From Bacteroides cellulosilyticus DSM 14838 (GTDB lineage: Bacteria > Bacteroidota > Bacteroidia > Bacteroidales > Bacteroidaceae), in NCBI RefSeq assembly GCF_000158035.1, contig NZ_EQ973490.1, forward strand, positions 1,360,662 to 1,398,110: a stretch of 37,449 nucleotides of DNA. Direction: 5' to 3'. Shown piece by piece: positions 8,118-17,203 of this stretch (its first letter is position 1; each line of letters opens with the position of its first letter). The translations under genes and the position numbers were made by a program. The notes under the pieces are model-generated. The model was given only the letters and a program-made list of their open reading frames with translations. It was not told the origin of the DNA and did no database searches.

Positions 8118-8591
8118 TTAAAACATAGATATTACTCCCTGCAATGCCAGCAGCATCACGGCATACCGTATCAGCTTTCCGGCAAACATGGACGAAGTAG
8201 TCAGCCATACATTGCTGCGCATGAAACCCAGTGCAATGGCAATTACTTCGCCCACGAAGGGCAGGAATGCGAAAAAGCCCATCAATGCTCCTTTACCTTG
8301 AAGGAAAGTCTGCATCTTGTCTACTTTTTCTTTTTTTACTTTGAAATATTTCTCTATCCAGACTACGTTACCCAGACGCCCCATGTAGTAGCACGTCATA
8401 CCGCCAATCGTATTACCCAACGTGGCGAAGAGTACACACATCACCGGACTGAGCCCTACCTTTATCAGTGCTATCATCACCAGTTCCGAACTGAACGGAA
8501 CGATGCTTCCTGCCAGTAAGGCGGAGATAAATAAACCGAGATAGCCCCAGTCTATCAGGAGTTGAACCAATGAGTCTACAAAAGCATCCAT
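8118..8591 (-). CDS. YqaA/DedA-like membrane protein
   Basis: The 157-residue protein has four or five hydrophobic segments and the general pattern of the short YqaA branch of the SNARE-associated (DedA/VTT) family, including the Gly- and Pro-rich stretch around PFVGEV at 113-118. DedA-type proteins are linked to lipid scrambling and envelope integrity; its substrate here is unknown. Its start overlaps the end of the upstream 333-residue membrane protein gene by 16 bases and mnmD begins 3 bases after its stop, so all three are probably one transcription unit. Confidence 0.78.
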   Translation of the reverse strand: MDAFVDSLVQLLIDWGYLGLFISALLAGSIVPFSSELVMIALIKVGLSPVMCVLFATLGNTIGGMTCYYMGRLGNVVWIEKYFKVKKEKVDKMQTFLQGKGALMGFFAFLPFVGEVIAIALGFMRSNVWLTTSSMFAGKLIRYAVMLLALQGVISMF

Positions 8592-9577
8592 ACGTTAAAT
8601 CCGAATAAGAGTATAAGCCCGGCAAGGGCACAAATGAAAAACACATTAGAAGCCCGACTGTTCGTCAGTACCACGAAATGTCCTGTCAGGATGCTGACGC
8701 CTATCAGCAGCAAGGGCAGGAGGTGAAACGTTTGTGCCGGTTGCAACAGGATATAGACGAAGATGCAGAACGTCAGGAAAATAAGGAAATGCAGATAACT
8801 GCGGGTACGTATCTTATCTTCGTAACCTGCCACCAGGCAGTGAACGGAGCTTACTATGAACAACAGGAACAAATAGCCCAATGTAGCGATTTCCCATAAT
8901 GGGAAGTTCCATAAAGTAATGGGATGGAACGTCACCAGTTCGATGAATGGCTGATAGAATAATTCTATTTCACCATAGAAGTAGGCATGTCCAAACAGGA
9001 ACCAATAGGGGAGCGTCCAGCCGATCAGACCTCCGAAAAAGCTCTTAGGAGTGAGTGCCTGGAAACTGTATGCACCGATCCAGAAAATGGGAATGAACAA
9101 TGTCAGTTGCGGGAAGAACAGACTGCCCGCCCCGATAAACAGGAACGAGTAGAATAGGATGCCCGCCGGATGTGGATGTTGATAGCCCTTGAACAGGAAG
9201 AACAAAGATATCAGAAATGCTGTCGAGGCAATGTCTCCGGCATATAATTGGTGCATGGCAGGGCAGACAGATATCAGCAGAAAGTAAATGGCTGTCTGCA
9301 CGGATGCCCGCATACGGATAATGGCGAAGGTGTTGTTCAGCTCTATCAGGAAGTAGCCGATTATACCGTAAAGCAGAAAGCTTAGGGGCGCACTTGCCCA
9401 TGTCGGAATCCAATCGTTGTAGATGGTTTCCCACAATGGGTAATTGCTTTTCATCACTGGAATCTCGGGTAATAAGATGGAAGTCAGTACCCAGCAGAAC
9501 AGTGATAGAAAGACAGCAGCGGGGAGGGTGAAGCGCCCCGCTGTAATCCGGTTCTGTAATCGTTTACTTCGTATCAT
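8576..9577 (-). CDS. Multi-pass membrane protein of unknown function
   Basis: I do not recognise this family with confidence. The 333 residues are dominated by about eight to ten hydrophobic segments separated by short loops, with a basic N-terminus (residues 1-14) and no signal peptide. No catalytic motif is evident. The alternating aromatic-rich helices and a loop with YPLWETIYNDW near 45-55 recall small Bacteroidetes membrane proteins found beside purD or dedA. The gene sits 22 bases after purD and overlaps the next gene by 16 bases, so it is almost certainly translated as part of that operon. A transporter or lipid-related role is possible but unsupported. Confidence 0.8.
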   Translation of the reverse strand: MIRSKRLQNRITAGRFTLPAAVFLSLFCWVLTSILLPEIPVMKSNYPLWETIYNDWIPTWASAPLSFLLYGIIGYFLIELNNTFAIIRMRASVQTAIYFLLISVCPAMHQLYAGDIASTAFLISLFFLFKGYQHPHPAGILFYSFLFIGAGSLFFPQLTLFIPIFWIGAYSFQALTPKSFFGGLIGWTLPYWFLFGHAYFYGEIELFYQPFIELVTFHPITLWNFPLWEIATLGYLFLLFIVSSVHCLVAGYEDKIRTRSYLHFLIFLTFCIFVYILLQPAQTFHLLPLLLIGVSILTGHFVVLTNSRASNVFFICALAGLILLFGFNVWMLL

Positions 9578-9599
9578 TATAATAAAGGTGATGGGGTGA

Positions 9600-10874
9600 T
9601 TAGAGATCGAACCCGATGTCGCGGCGGAAATACTTCTTGTCGAAGTGGATCATATCCGCTACTTTATAACTTTTGGCAAGGGCTTCCTCCTTGGTTTCAC
9701 CATACGAACATACGGCAATCACGCGTCCGCCGTTCGTTACCACTTGTCCGTCTTTCATTGCGGTTCCGGCATGGAAGAGGATGCTGTCCGTGGCTACCGC
9801 TGCTTCAAACCCGGTCATCACTTTGCCCTTTTCGTAAGCTTCGGGATATCCACCGCTGACAAGCATGACACAGGCGGCTGTCCGTGGGTCCATCACCAAT
9901 GTCTTGGTGTCGAGGTTGACATCGCGTACACCTTCCAGAAGTTCTACAAAGTCGCTTTGTATACGCAACATGACGCTTTCTGTTTCCGGATCGCCCATAC
10001 GGACGTTGTATTCTATCACCATTGGTTCACCTTTCACACGGATCAGGCCGAGGAAGATGAAGCCTTTGTAAAGGATGTTTTCTTCCTGTAATCCGCGGAT
10101 GGTAGGTTCGATGATGCGGGTACGTACCTTTTCCATGAATACCTCGTCGGCAAAGGGGACAGGAGTTACACTTCCCATGCCACCGGTATTCAGGCCTTTA
10201 TCGCCTTCACCGATGCGTTTGTAATCTTTGGCAACAGGCAAAACCTTATAGTTCTTACTGTCTGTCAGCACAAATACGGAGCACTCTATACCGCTGAGGA
10301 ATTCTTCGATAACAACTGTGGCGCTGGCCTGGCCAAACATACCGCCGAGCATTTCTTCCAGTTCCCGCTTGGCTTCTTCCAGTGTAGGGAGAATGAGCAC
10401 ACCTTTTCCGGCGCATAGACCGTCGGCTTTCAGCACGTAGGGAGCTTCGAGGGTTTCGAGAAAAGCAAGGCCTTCGTCCAGATTAGCAGCAGTGATGCTT
10501 TTGTAACGGGCGGTGGGAATACCGTGACGTTCCATGAAGCCTTTGGCGAACTCTTTGCTGCCTTCCAGTTGCGCACCTTTAGCTGTAGGGCCGATGATGG
10601 CAATATGTTGGGTGGAGGCATCTCCGGTAAAGCTGTCGTAGATACCTTCTACCAGCGGATCTTCGGGACCTACCACGATCATGTCTATCTTTTGTTCTAA
10701 AGCGAAGGCTTTCAAGGCAGGGAAATCGGTTGCCTTGATGGATACGTTCTCACCTACCGCACTGGTGCCGGCATTACCGGGGGCGATAAAAAGTTTCTCT
10801 ACTTTCGGGCTTTGGGCTATTTTCCATGCCAGGGCATGCTCGCGGCCACCACTTCCTAATAATAATACTTTCAT
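9600..10874 (-). CDS. purD: Phosphoribosylamine-glycine ligase
   Basis: The 424-residue enzyme is the usual length for PurD. It opens with the typical [17 protein letters not shown] stretch and shows the ATP-grasp features GLCAGKGV (near 151) and RMGDPETE (near 296). It joins glycine to phosphoribosylamine with ATP, the second step of de novo purine synthesis, in the cytoplasm. It is followed after 22 bases by an unknown membrane protein and then the dedA-like, mnmD and metal ABC genes, so a basic purine enzyme heads a mixed operon. The upstream gap holds an AT-rich inverted repeat, and I see no clear promoter box. Confidence 0.95.
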   Translation of the reverse strand: MKVLLLGSGGREHALAWKIAQSPKVEKLFIAPGNAGTSAVGENVSIKATDFPALKAFALEQKIDMIVVGPEDPLVEGIYDSFTGDASTQHIAIIGPTAKGAQLEGSKEFAKGFMERHGIPTARYKSITAANLDEGLAFLETLEAPYVLKADGLCAGKGVLILPTLEEAKRELEEMLGGMFGQASATVVIEEFLSGIECSVFVLTDSKNYKVLPVAKDYKRIGEGDKGLNTGGMGSVTPVPFADEVFMEKVRTRIIEPTIRGLQEENILYKGFIFLGLIRVKGEPMVIEYNVRMGDPETESVMLRIQSDFVELLEGVRDVNLDTKTLVMDPRTAACVMLVSGGYPEAYEKGKVMTGFEAAVATDSILFHAGTAMKDGQVVTNGGRVIAVCSYGETKEEALAKSYKVADMIHFDKKYFRRDIGFDL

Positions 10875-10876
10875 GG

Positions 10877-11007
10877 TTTCATTTACAATTTACAATTTAC
10901 AAAGTACAATTAAAGTACAATTAACAATTTACATTTCTTTCTCTTCTTCTGTGCTTTACCATTTTACTCATGCACTAAATTGTACATTGTAAATGGTAAA
11001 TTGTACA
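10877..11007. repeat. AT-rich repeat (ATTTACA words) with imperfect inverted arms
   Basis: The whole gap between the peptidase and purD genes is made of the words AATTTACA and GTACAATTA. The left side (about 10880-10933) carries several direct copies, and the right side (about 10976-11007) carries the complementary words AAATTGTACA and GTAAAT. The best pairing I find is 10914-10933 against roughly 10986-11007, with mismatches. It has the same design as the other intergenic inverted repeats, in a different sequence. Confidence 0.75.
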
Positions 11008-13158
11008 TCAAAGATGTTCTTCAAAATAACGGGTTATCTTTTCATGTAGATGTACCCGGTCACGTCCCCTGACATTGTGCTTATGTGTGGGATAGATAAA
11101 CAGGTCCGGATATGTGCGTGCATCCACACAAGCCTTTATGAACGAAAGTGTATGTTGAGGTACACAAGTATCGTCATGATCATCATGGATCAATAGCAGA
11201 TGTCCTTTCAGATTGCCGGCAAGGTTTTTCAGGTTGCACTCTTTGTACCCTTCCGGATTACTCTGTGGGGTATCCATATAGCGTTCTCCGTACATGATTT
11301 CATAATATCCCCAGTCGATGACCGGACCACCTGCAACGCCTACCTTGAATATCTCGGGATAGCGGAGCAGCAATGCCGTAGTCATGTGACCACCGAAACT
11401 CCAGCCGTGCACACCGATGCGGTTGCCATCTACATAAGGCAGACTTTTCAGGAATTCCACACCTTTCACTTGGTCTTTTCCTTCTTCAATGCCAAGATGT
11501 CGGAAAGTAGCATTTTCAAATTCCAGTCCGCGGTTGTCACTTCCACGGTTGTCGAGGCTGAACATGATGTAACCTTTGTTGGCCATGTAGATATCCCAGC
11601 CACGTGCACCGTTCTGCCAACCGCCGGTGACCATTTGGGCGTGCGGTCCACCGTATACATAGACAATGGTGGGGTATTTCTTATTCGGATCAAAGTCCGC
11701 AGGTTTTATGAGACGATAGTAAAGATCAGTCATACCGTCGGCAGCTTTGATGGTGCCTACTTCGATGCTCGGCATGGTGAAGTCCTTGAATGGATCTTCT
11801 GCTGTCAGCAGATTGATGCTTTTCCCGGTTTGTGTGGCGATAAGGTTGATGCTGCGTGGCACTTCAGGGCTGGAATAGGTATCTATGAGGTAACTGCCGC
11901 TTGCACTCAGTGTGCCGTGGTGTATACCTTCCGGTGTGCCTAGCGGGCTACGTTTGCCTGTTGCTATGCTTACTTTGAAGAGGTTGCTTTGCAACGGGGA
12001 ATATTCCGTGGAAGCTATGATGATTTCTTTCTTTCCACTGTTGAAGCCAAGTACATCTTGCACAAGCCAGTTGCCGGAAGTCAGTTGCTTGACCAGCTTA
12101 CCGTCTGTGCCATAGAGGTACAGGTGGTTGAAGCCGTCGCGTTGGCTTTGGTAGATAAACTTGCTGTTGTCCCACGGCAGGAATACGATGGGGTGCTGGG
12201 GTTCTACGTATTTGGGATGTGTCTCTTCAAAAAGAGTTCCTATCAGTTCGCCTGTTTCTACGCTGTACTGGCATAGCTTGGCATGGTTCTGATCACGGTT
12301 CAGCTCTATGAGATAAAGGCTTTTGGCATCCAGTGCCCAACTTATATTGGTGAAGTAACGGTCGGTAGGATCACCTGCATTCAGATAAATTGTCTTCTGC
12401 GTTTCGGGATTGTAGATGCCTACAGTTACTTTGTGGCTCGTCATACCTGCCATCGGGTAACGTACATTGTTCAATTCGCCCACCCGTGCGGTGATGTCCA
12501 CTAACGGATATTGTGTTACCATGCTTTCATCCATGCGGTAGAAGGCGAGCAAGTCACCTTTCGGACTCCAGTAAGTTCCTTTGCTGATGCCGAACTCGTT
12601 ACGGTGTACGCTTTGTCCGCATACGATCCCTTCCGGTTCGTTGGTTACGGCGCGATCGTTAACATAAAGATTATTATTCAGAGTGTAAGCAATATGGCCG
12701 CTTACGGTATTATAATCCTCATTGGCTGCCTTTTCTGGCAAGGCTTGTTTGCTGATGATCTTATCCGCTTTCCAGTCGTAAACGATATAATTACCGGGCA
12801 GAGTGATAAGCAACTGAGTCTTTTCAGCCCAAGGCAGGCTCACCTGATATAAATGACTCAGTTTACCCAGTTTTTCCTGTTCCAGTGCCTGGTTGATTCT
12901 CTCACGCGTCAGGAGTAGGGTTTCCTTTCCTGTTTTAGGGTTCACTGCAAACAAAGAGTCTATTTCGGGCTTGATGCACGTGTCTCCCCACCATTGCAGT
13001 CCGTACAGGCTTTTTGCAAAGCGATAGGTTTCTCCGCCGGGGATCAGGTCTTCCAGCGTCGGTTTCTTTAAATCTTGTGCCATAACGTTCGTTGTGAAGA
13101 GAGCGGATGATGCCAATAATATCACTCCCATCCATTTACTGATTATCTTCATGTTCAT
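11008..13158 (-). CDS. Dipeptidyl peptidase IV-type serine peptidase (S9B)
   Basis: The 716-residue protein has an N-terminal signal peptide ending near VMAQ, a long beta-propeller-like region, and a C-terminal alpha/beta-hydrolase domain. Catalytic elements are the nucleophile Ser587 in GWSFGG, an Asp pair at 662-663 in HDDHDDTCV, and His694 in THKHN. DPP-IV enzymes of Bacteroides release X-Pro or X-Ala dipeptides from peptides in the periplasm; the exact cleavage preference is inferred. A second in-frame ATG at 13152 fits the signal peptide equally well. The methyltransferase gene lies 163 bases upstream with a hairpin between them, so this gene may be separately transcribed. Confidence 0.9.
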   Translation of the reverse strand: MNMKIISKWMGVILLASSALFTTNVMAQDLKKPTLEDLIPGGETYRFAKSLYGLQWWGDTCIKPEIDSLFAVNPKTGKETLLLTRERINQALEQEKLGKLSHLYQVSLPWAEKTQLLITLPGNYIVYDWKADKIISKQALPEKAANEDYNTVSGHIAYTLNNNLYVNDRAVTNEPEGIVCGQSVHRNEFGISKGTYWSPKGDLLAFYRMDESMVTQYPLVDITARVGELNNVRYPMAGMTSHKVTVGIYNPETQKTIYLNAGDPTDRYFTNISWALDAKSLYLIELNRDQNHAKLCQYSVETGELIGTLFEETHPKYVEPQHPIVFLPWDNSKFIYQSQRDGFNHLYLYGTDGKLVKQLTSGNWLVQDVLGFNSGKKEIIIASTEYSPLQSNLFKVSIATGKRSPLGTPEGIHHGTLSASGSYLIDTYSSPEVPRSINLIATQTGKSINLLTAEDPFKDFTMPSIEVGTIKAADGMTDLYYRLIKPADFDPNKKYPTIVYVYGGPHAQMVTGGWQNGARGWDIYMANKGYIMFSLDNRGSDNRGLEFENATFRHLGIEEGKDQVKGVEFLKSLPYVDGNRIGVHGWSFGGHMTTALLLRYPEIFKVGVAGGPVIDWGYYEIMYGERYMDTPQSNPEGYKECNLKNLAGNLKGHLLLIHDDHDDTCVPQHTLSFIKACVDARTYPDLFIYPTHKHNVRGRDRVHLHEKITRYFEEHL

Positions 13159-13278
13159 AGTCTTTTGTTAGTCATTCTCTTTTCTAAAACCTTTCACTTC
13201 TATTCTGCCCATTGGTGTACTTTTCACTTGTACGGCGGCACTCAGCTTGGCAAAGGCAGAGTATCTAACACCTCCTTT

Positions 13279-13307
13279 GTTTGAGGTGACAATTTGGCAC
13301 CTCAAAC
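13279..13307. terminator. Hairpin after the THUMP methyltransferase gene
   Basis: GTTTGAGGTG (13279-13288) and CACCTCAAAC (13298-13307) form a perfect 10-base stem with a 9-base loop, 15 bases past the stop of the minus-strand gene ending at 13322. A third copy of the word, CACCTC at 13269-13274, could pair with GAGGTG in an alternative stem. There is no clear T-run, so terminator function is inferred from position. Confidence 0.55.
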
Positions 13308-13321
13308 TGTCTTTCAGCAAC

Positions 13322-14821
13322 TTACTCTCCCTCTTCCCGCTTTCTTGGTTTAAACTCCCTTTTCGGCTTGAACTCCCCGTTTCCTCCCGGACGACGTTCT
13401 CTGTCAAACGGTTTTCTTTCCCTGTCTCCATCCTTGCGGAATTCCCTTGGCTTGAATTCCCCTCTGGGCCTGTCTTCTCTCGAACCAAACTCCCGGGGTT
13501 TACTGTCTCTTGGTCTGAATTCCCTTGGCTTGTCATCTCTGGATCTGAATTCTCCTGGTTTGCGGGGTTCTCTCGGTCTGAATTCACGTGATTCTCTTGG
13601 TCTGAACTCCCGTCCTTCTTTCGGTTTGAAGCCTGATTCTTTAGAGTCTTCTCCCTCTTCACTTTCGCCTTCCTGTTTCTTGAATTCCTTGTATTTACCG
13701 TCGAAAATCTCGTATTTACGGAATTCACATTCCAGTGCACCGTTGAACAGAGGTATTTTGGCAGTCGGTTTCAGTCCTATCTGGTCGAAGCACTCTTCAC
13801 GATAAGAGAGCACCCATGCCGTGTTTCCGGTGAAAGCGTGTTTCAGACGCTCGCCTATCATCTGGTACAGTCCCAGCAGATTATTGGTAGAAATACGTTC
13901 CCCATAAGGCGGATTGGTGATAATCATGGACTTTTCCGCCGGCTGTTCAAACTGCTGGAAGGGCTGCAACTTCAAGACAATGTCTTTCGATACACCTGCT
14001 GCCTTGATGTTGTGCGTTGCTATTTCGTTAGCCTGCGGATTATTGTCGTATCCGTATATCTTATGTGTAAACTCACATTCCTGACTGTCGTCGTTGTAAA
14101 TCGTATCGAATAAATCCTGGTCGAAATCATTCCACTTCTCAAAAGCAAATTCCTTACGGAATACTCCCGGAGCAATGTTACGTGCAATCAGTGCCGCCTC
14201 AATGGGGATGGTACCCGAACCACACATCGGATCAATCAAATCACATTCGCCTTTCCAGCCCGTCATGAGGATCATTCCGGCAGCCAGTACTTCGTTCAAC
14301 GGAGCCTCTACCGCTTCCTGGCGATAACCGCGGCGGTGTAGTGACTCACCCGATGAGTCGAGTGAAAGCGTACACGTGGTTTGTGCAATGTGTATATTCA
14401 GCAGTACATCCGGGCGGTTGATTCGTACGGACGGACGTTTGTTGAATTTCTCGCGGAAATAATCTACAATGGCATCTTTTACTTTATAAGATACAAACTT
14501 AGAGTGACGGAATTCTTCGCTGAACACAACGGCATCTACAGCAAATGTTTTCTCCACATCCAGGATGTTTTCCCAGCTGATAGCTTTGATTTGTTCATAG
14601 ACTTCATCAGCATTTTTGGCAGTGAAGTTCTTGATCGGTTTCAGGATACGGATTGCTGTGCGCAAGCAGAAGTTTGCCTTGTACATCATTTCCTTGTCTC
14701 CACTGAAAGACACCATGCGTCGGCCTATTTCTATGTCGTTTGCCCCTAATGCAGTCAGTTCTTGTGCTAATACTTCTTCCAGACCTTGAAAGGTCTTGGC
14801 AATCATTTGAAAGGATTCCAT
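13322..14821 (-). CDS. THUMP-domain class I SAM-dependent rRNA methyltransferase with repetitive basic tail
   Basis: Starting at the ATG at 14821, the protein has 499 residues. Residues 1-160 include a THUMP RNA-binding region; DLIDPMCGSGT (194-204) is the SAM-binding motif and NPPY (303-306) the N6/N2-type amino-methylation motif. This matches the RlmL family, which makes m2G in 23S rRNA, so a similar role is likely. The frame stays open upstream to 14938, but that extra sequence is low-complexity, and family members begin near MESFQ, so I chose the inner start. The last 123 residues (377-499, encoded by 13325-13693) form a highly charged tail with about nine copies of an EF[RK]PR[ED]-like unit. 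The tail is probably disordered and RNA-contacting. Confidence 0.88.
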   Translation of the reverse strand: MESFQMIAKTFQGLEEVLAQELTALGANDIEIGRRMVSFSGDKEMMYKANFCLRTAIRILKPIKNFTAKNADEVYEQIKAISWENILDVEKTFAVDAVVFSEEFRHSKFVSYKVKDAIVDYFREKFNKRPSVRINRPDVLLNIHIAQTTCTLSLDSSGESLHRRGYRQEAVEAPLNEVLAAGMILMTGWKGECDLIDPMCGSGTIPIEAALIARNIAPGVFRKEFAFEKWNDFDQDLFDTIYNDDSQECEFTHKIYGYDNNPQANEIATHNIKAAGVSKDIVLKLQPFQQFEQPAEKSMIITNPPYGERISTNNLLGLYQMIGERLKHAFTGNTAWVLSYREECFDQIGLKPTAKIPLFNGALECEFRKYEIFDGKYKEFKKQEGESEEGEDSKESGFKPKEGREFRPRESREFRPREPRKPGEFRSRDDKPREFRPRDSKPREFGSREDRPRGEFKPREFRKDGDRERKPFDRERRPGGNGEFKPKREFKPRKREEGE

Positions 14822-14931
14822 CTGTTTATTATTGATTTTACGATTTACAATTTTACGGTTGAAGCTGCTGTAACTTCTTCTGTATCTATTGTTTCTATTG
14901 ATGATTACTATTCTCTTAATATCCCTTTTAC

Positions 14932-15030
14932 GGAACACTTGTACTTCTCGGATGTAACACTTGTGTCTCTCTTCCGAAACACTTGTGTTGCTCAGCCGGA
15001 ACGCTTGTGTCCCTCAACCGGGGCGCTTGC
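14932..15030. repeat. Degenerate 22-base tandem repeat, five units
   Basis: The core CACTTG or CGCTTG recurs at 14936, 14958, 14980, 15002 and 15024, exactly 22 bases apart each time; the flanks drift around GGAACACTTGTGTCNCTCA. The array fills much of the gap between cysE (stop at 15045) and the methyltransferase gene on the same strand. I see no inverted copy at either end, unlike the other two 22-base arrays. Confidence 0.9.
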
Positions 15031-15044
15031 TTGCTGACTGCCGG

Positions 15045-15944
15045 TTACTTTTTGGCTTTAGTCTGTACAATTCTTGCTCCGGCCGGAACGTCTTCCGTCA
15101 CCCAGATATTACCACCTACCGTGGCACCCTGTCCGATAGTGATACGTCCTAAAATGGTGGCATTGGAATAGACGATTACATTGTCTTCCAGTATCGGGTG
15201 GCGTGGGATACCCTTGATCGGTTTACCGTCCGCATCCAATGGAAAGCTCTTGGCACCCAGAGTTACGCCTTGATACAACTTCACGTTATTTCCGATGACG
15301 CACGTCTCCCCGATTACCACACCCGTTCCGTGGTCTATGGTGAAGTGGCTGCCGATGGCGGCACCCGGATGAATATCGATTCCTGTTTCGCTGTGGGCCA
15401 TTTCAGTGATGATACGCGGAATAAGGGGCACACCGAGTTTCAGTAACTCATGCGCAATGCGGTAATTGCTGATGGCACGTATGGCGGGATAACAACTGAT
15501 TACTTCTCCGAAACTGTGTGCTGCCGGATCTCCATTGTAGGCGGCTGCCACATCAGTGGCCAGCACACGGCGCATTCCCGGCAAATTGCTGATGAATTTA
15601 GCGGCAATCAGTGCCGCTTCTTCACGCTGAAGTTCAGTGCAGCAGGTACATTCTCCGTTTCCGGTGAAGCAAAGCCCTGCAAGTACCTGACCGGTCAGCA
15701 AGTCGAACAAGCGTTCAATGTTTACGCCGATGTGATATTTGATGGTGCGGCTGTTGACTGTGGAATTACCAAAATAACCGGGGAAGAGGATGGCACGCGA
15801 TAGCTCTACAATATCTTGCAGTGCCCTAGCCGAAGGCAATGGAGTGCCGTCCGTGTGCTGATGAAACAGTCCTTTGTAAGATGAGCTTTCCGATAGTTCA
15901 TCGACTGCCTGTGTCAAAATGTGAGTAAAGTTCAATGGACTCAT
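15045..15944 (-). CDS. cysE: Serine O-acetyltransferase
   Basis: From the ATG at 15944 the product is 299 residues, with an alpha-helical N-terminal region and a C-terminal left-handed beta-helix of hexapeptide repeats. The family stretch IDIHPGAAIG and the catalytic DHGTGVVIGE motif are both visible. It acetylates L-serine with acetyl-CoA, giving O-acetylserine for CysK. An AAGGA ribosome-binding site lies 6-7 bases before this ATG, which favours it over the ATG 11 codons upstream at 15977. It is divergent from cysK, its pathway partner. Confidence 0.93.
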   Translation of the reverse strand: MSPLNFTHILTQAVDELSESSSYKGLFHQHTDGTPLPSARALQDIVELSRAILFPGYFGNSTVNSRTIKYHIGVNIERLFDLLTGQVLAGLCFTGNGECTCCTELQREEAALIAAKFISNLPGMRRVLATDVAAAYNGDPAAHSFGEVISCYPAIRAISNYRIAHELLKLGVPLIPRIITEMAHSETGIDIHPGAAIGSHFTIDHGTGVVIGETCVIGNNVKLYQGVTLGAKSFPLDADGKPIKGIPRHPILEDNVIVYSNATILGRITIGQGATVGGNIWVTEDVPAGARIVQTKAKK

Positions 15945-15974
15945 TGGGATATCCTTTTTATAATAAGGTGGGTA

Positions 15975-15982
15975 CAAAGGTA
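15975..15982 (-). promoter_or_regulatory. Probable -7 promoter element for cysE
   Basis: Minus-strand TACCTTTG matches the TAnnTTTG consensus about 30 bases before the cysE start. Its presence also argues against translation starting at 15977. Confidence 0.6.
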
Positions 15983-16060
15983 ACTATTCTCAGCGAAAAT
16001 CCCTCATTTATAGTATGAAAATCCCACAAATATGGTATTTCCTATGAACCGTTAACCCTC

Positions 16061-16068
16061 TATCTTTG
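16061..16068 (+). promoter_or_regulatory. Probable -7 promoter element for cysK
   Basis: TATCTTTG matches the Bacteroides -7 consensus 40 bases before the cysK ATG. The cysE and cysK -7 boxes point away from each other about 80 bases apart, leaving room for a shared regulator site; I see no obvious palindrome there. Confidence 0.65.
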
Positions 16069-16108
16069 TCATTTAGAAAGAAGAGTATAAATTAAAACCC
16101 AATATGTT

Positions 16109-17056
16109 ATGAAAAAGATAGCAAAACAGCTCACGGATCTGGTGGGCAACACTCCCCTGATGGAGCTGAGTAATTACAATAAATCAAAAGGGCTGAAAGC
16201 CCGTCTGATCGTGAAACTGGAGTCATTTAATCCTGCCGGAAGCGTGAAAGATCGCGTGGCACTGGCAATGATTGAAGATGCCGAGACTTCCGGTTTGCTG
16301 AAACCCGGAGCGACAATCATAGAACCTACCAGTGGAAACACCGGAATAGGACTTGCATTTGTGGCCGCTTCAAAAGGTTATAAGTTGATTCTCACCATGC
16401 CTGATACCATGAGCGTTGAGCGTCGCAACTTACTGAAAGCCTTGGGTGCCGAATTGGTGCTTACGCCCGGTGCCAATGGTATGAAAGGGGCTATTGCCCG
16501 TGCTGAAGAACTGAAAGCGGCTACACCCGGTGCGGTGATTCTTCAGCAGTTTGACAACCCCGCAAATCCTGCCATGCACGAACGTACTACAGGACAGGAG
16601 ATCTGGCGGGATACGGAAGGTCATGTTGATATTTTTGTTGCTGGTGTAGGGACTGGCGGAACGGTAAGTGGAGTAGGCGCCGCCCTGAAAAAACATAATC
16701 CGGCTGTAAAGGTGGTAGCGGTAGAGCCGACCGACTCTCCTGTACTTTCAGGAGGTGCTCCGGGAGCACATAAGATACAAGGTATCGGTGCCGGTTTTGT
16801 TCCCAAGAACTACAATCCGGCAGTAGTGGATGAAATATTGCAGGTAACAAATGACGATGCTATCCGTACAGGACGCGAGTTGGCGCAGAAAGAAGGCCTG
16901 CTGGTAGGTATATCTTCCGGGGCGGCAGTCAGTGCAGCCACTCGTCTGGCACTTCTTCCGGAGAATGAGGGGAAAACTATTGTTGCATTATTGCCGGATA
17001 CAGGCGAACGGTATCTTTCAACGTTGCTATATGCATTTGATGAATACCCGCTGTAG
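16109..17056 (+). CDS. cysK: Cysteine synthase A (O-acetylserine sulfhydrylase)
   Basis: The 315-residue PLP enzyme has the cofactor lysine at 47 in NPAGSVKDR, the substrate loop [11 protein letters not shown] near 74-84 and the phosphate-binding [10 protein letters not shown] stretch near 176-185. It converts O-acetylserine and sulfide to cysteine. The C-terminus is of normal length and ends in a hydrophobic residue. cysE lies head-to-head upstream, so the two-step pathway from serine to cysteine is encoded around one 165-base promoter region. A hairpin followed by a 22-base tandem array lies just past the stop. Confidence 0.96.
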   Translation: MKKIAKQLTDLVGNTPLMELSNYNKSKGLKARLIVKLESFNPAGSVKDRVALAMIEDAETSGLLKPGATIIEPTSGNTGIGLAFVAASKGYKLILTMPDTMSVERRNLLKALGAELVLTPGANGMKGAIARAEELKAATPGAVILQQFDNPANPAMHERTTGQEIWRDTEGHVDIFVAGVGTGGTVSGVGAALKKHNPAVKVVAVEPTDSPVLSGGAPGAHKIQGIGAGFVPKNYNPAVVDEILQVTNDDAIRTGRELAQKEGLLVGISSGAAVSAATRLALLPENEGKTIVALLPDTGERYLSTLLYAFDEYPL

Positions 17057-17065
17057 AATATTAGG

Positions 17066-17192
17066 GCTACACCCTTTCACCAAAAGGGTGTAGCTATTTG
17101 CAGTAAAGGGTGTAGCTATTTGCAGTAAAGGGTGTAGCTATTTGCAGTAAAGGGTGTAGCTATCCGGGGGAAAGGGTGTAGCCATCCTGAAA
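17066..17192. repeat. 22-base tandem array with inverted leading copy
   Basis: Five units with exact 22-base period start at 17083 with AAAGGGTGTAGC; the first three are identical and the last two drift after base 14. Bases 17066-17077 are the inverted copy of the first 12 bases of the unit and form a perfect 12-base hairpin with 17083-17094 across 5 bases. The element fills the convergent gap between cysK and the flavin-type gene and could stop transcription from cysK. There are no unique spacers, so it is not a CRISPR array. Confidence 0.93.
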
Positions 17193-17203
17193 TGGGTTTG
17201 TAA

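Noticed and set aside
13168..13805. Long open frames opposite or beside the methyltransferase tail
   Set aside because: They follow from the repetitive Arg/Pro/Glu codons of the tail; their products are low-complexity Ser/Leu/Asn runs with no domain and no start signal.
14822..14938. N-terminal extension of the THUMP methyltransferase
   Set aside because: The extra 39 residues are Arg/Asn/Ile-rich translation of AT-rich gap sequence and do not resemble the family start at MESFQ.
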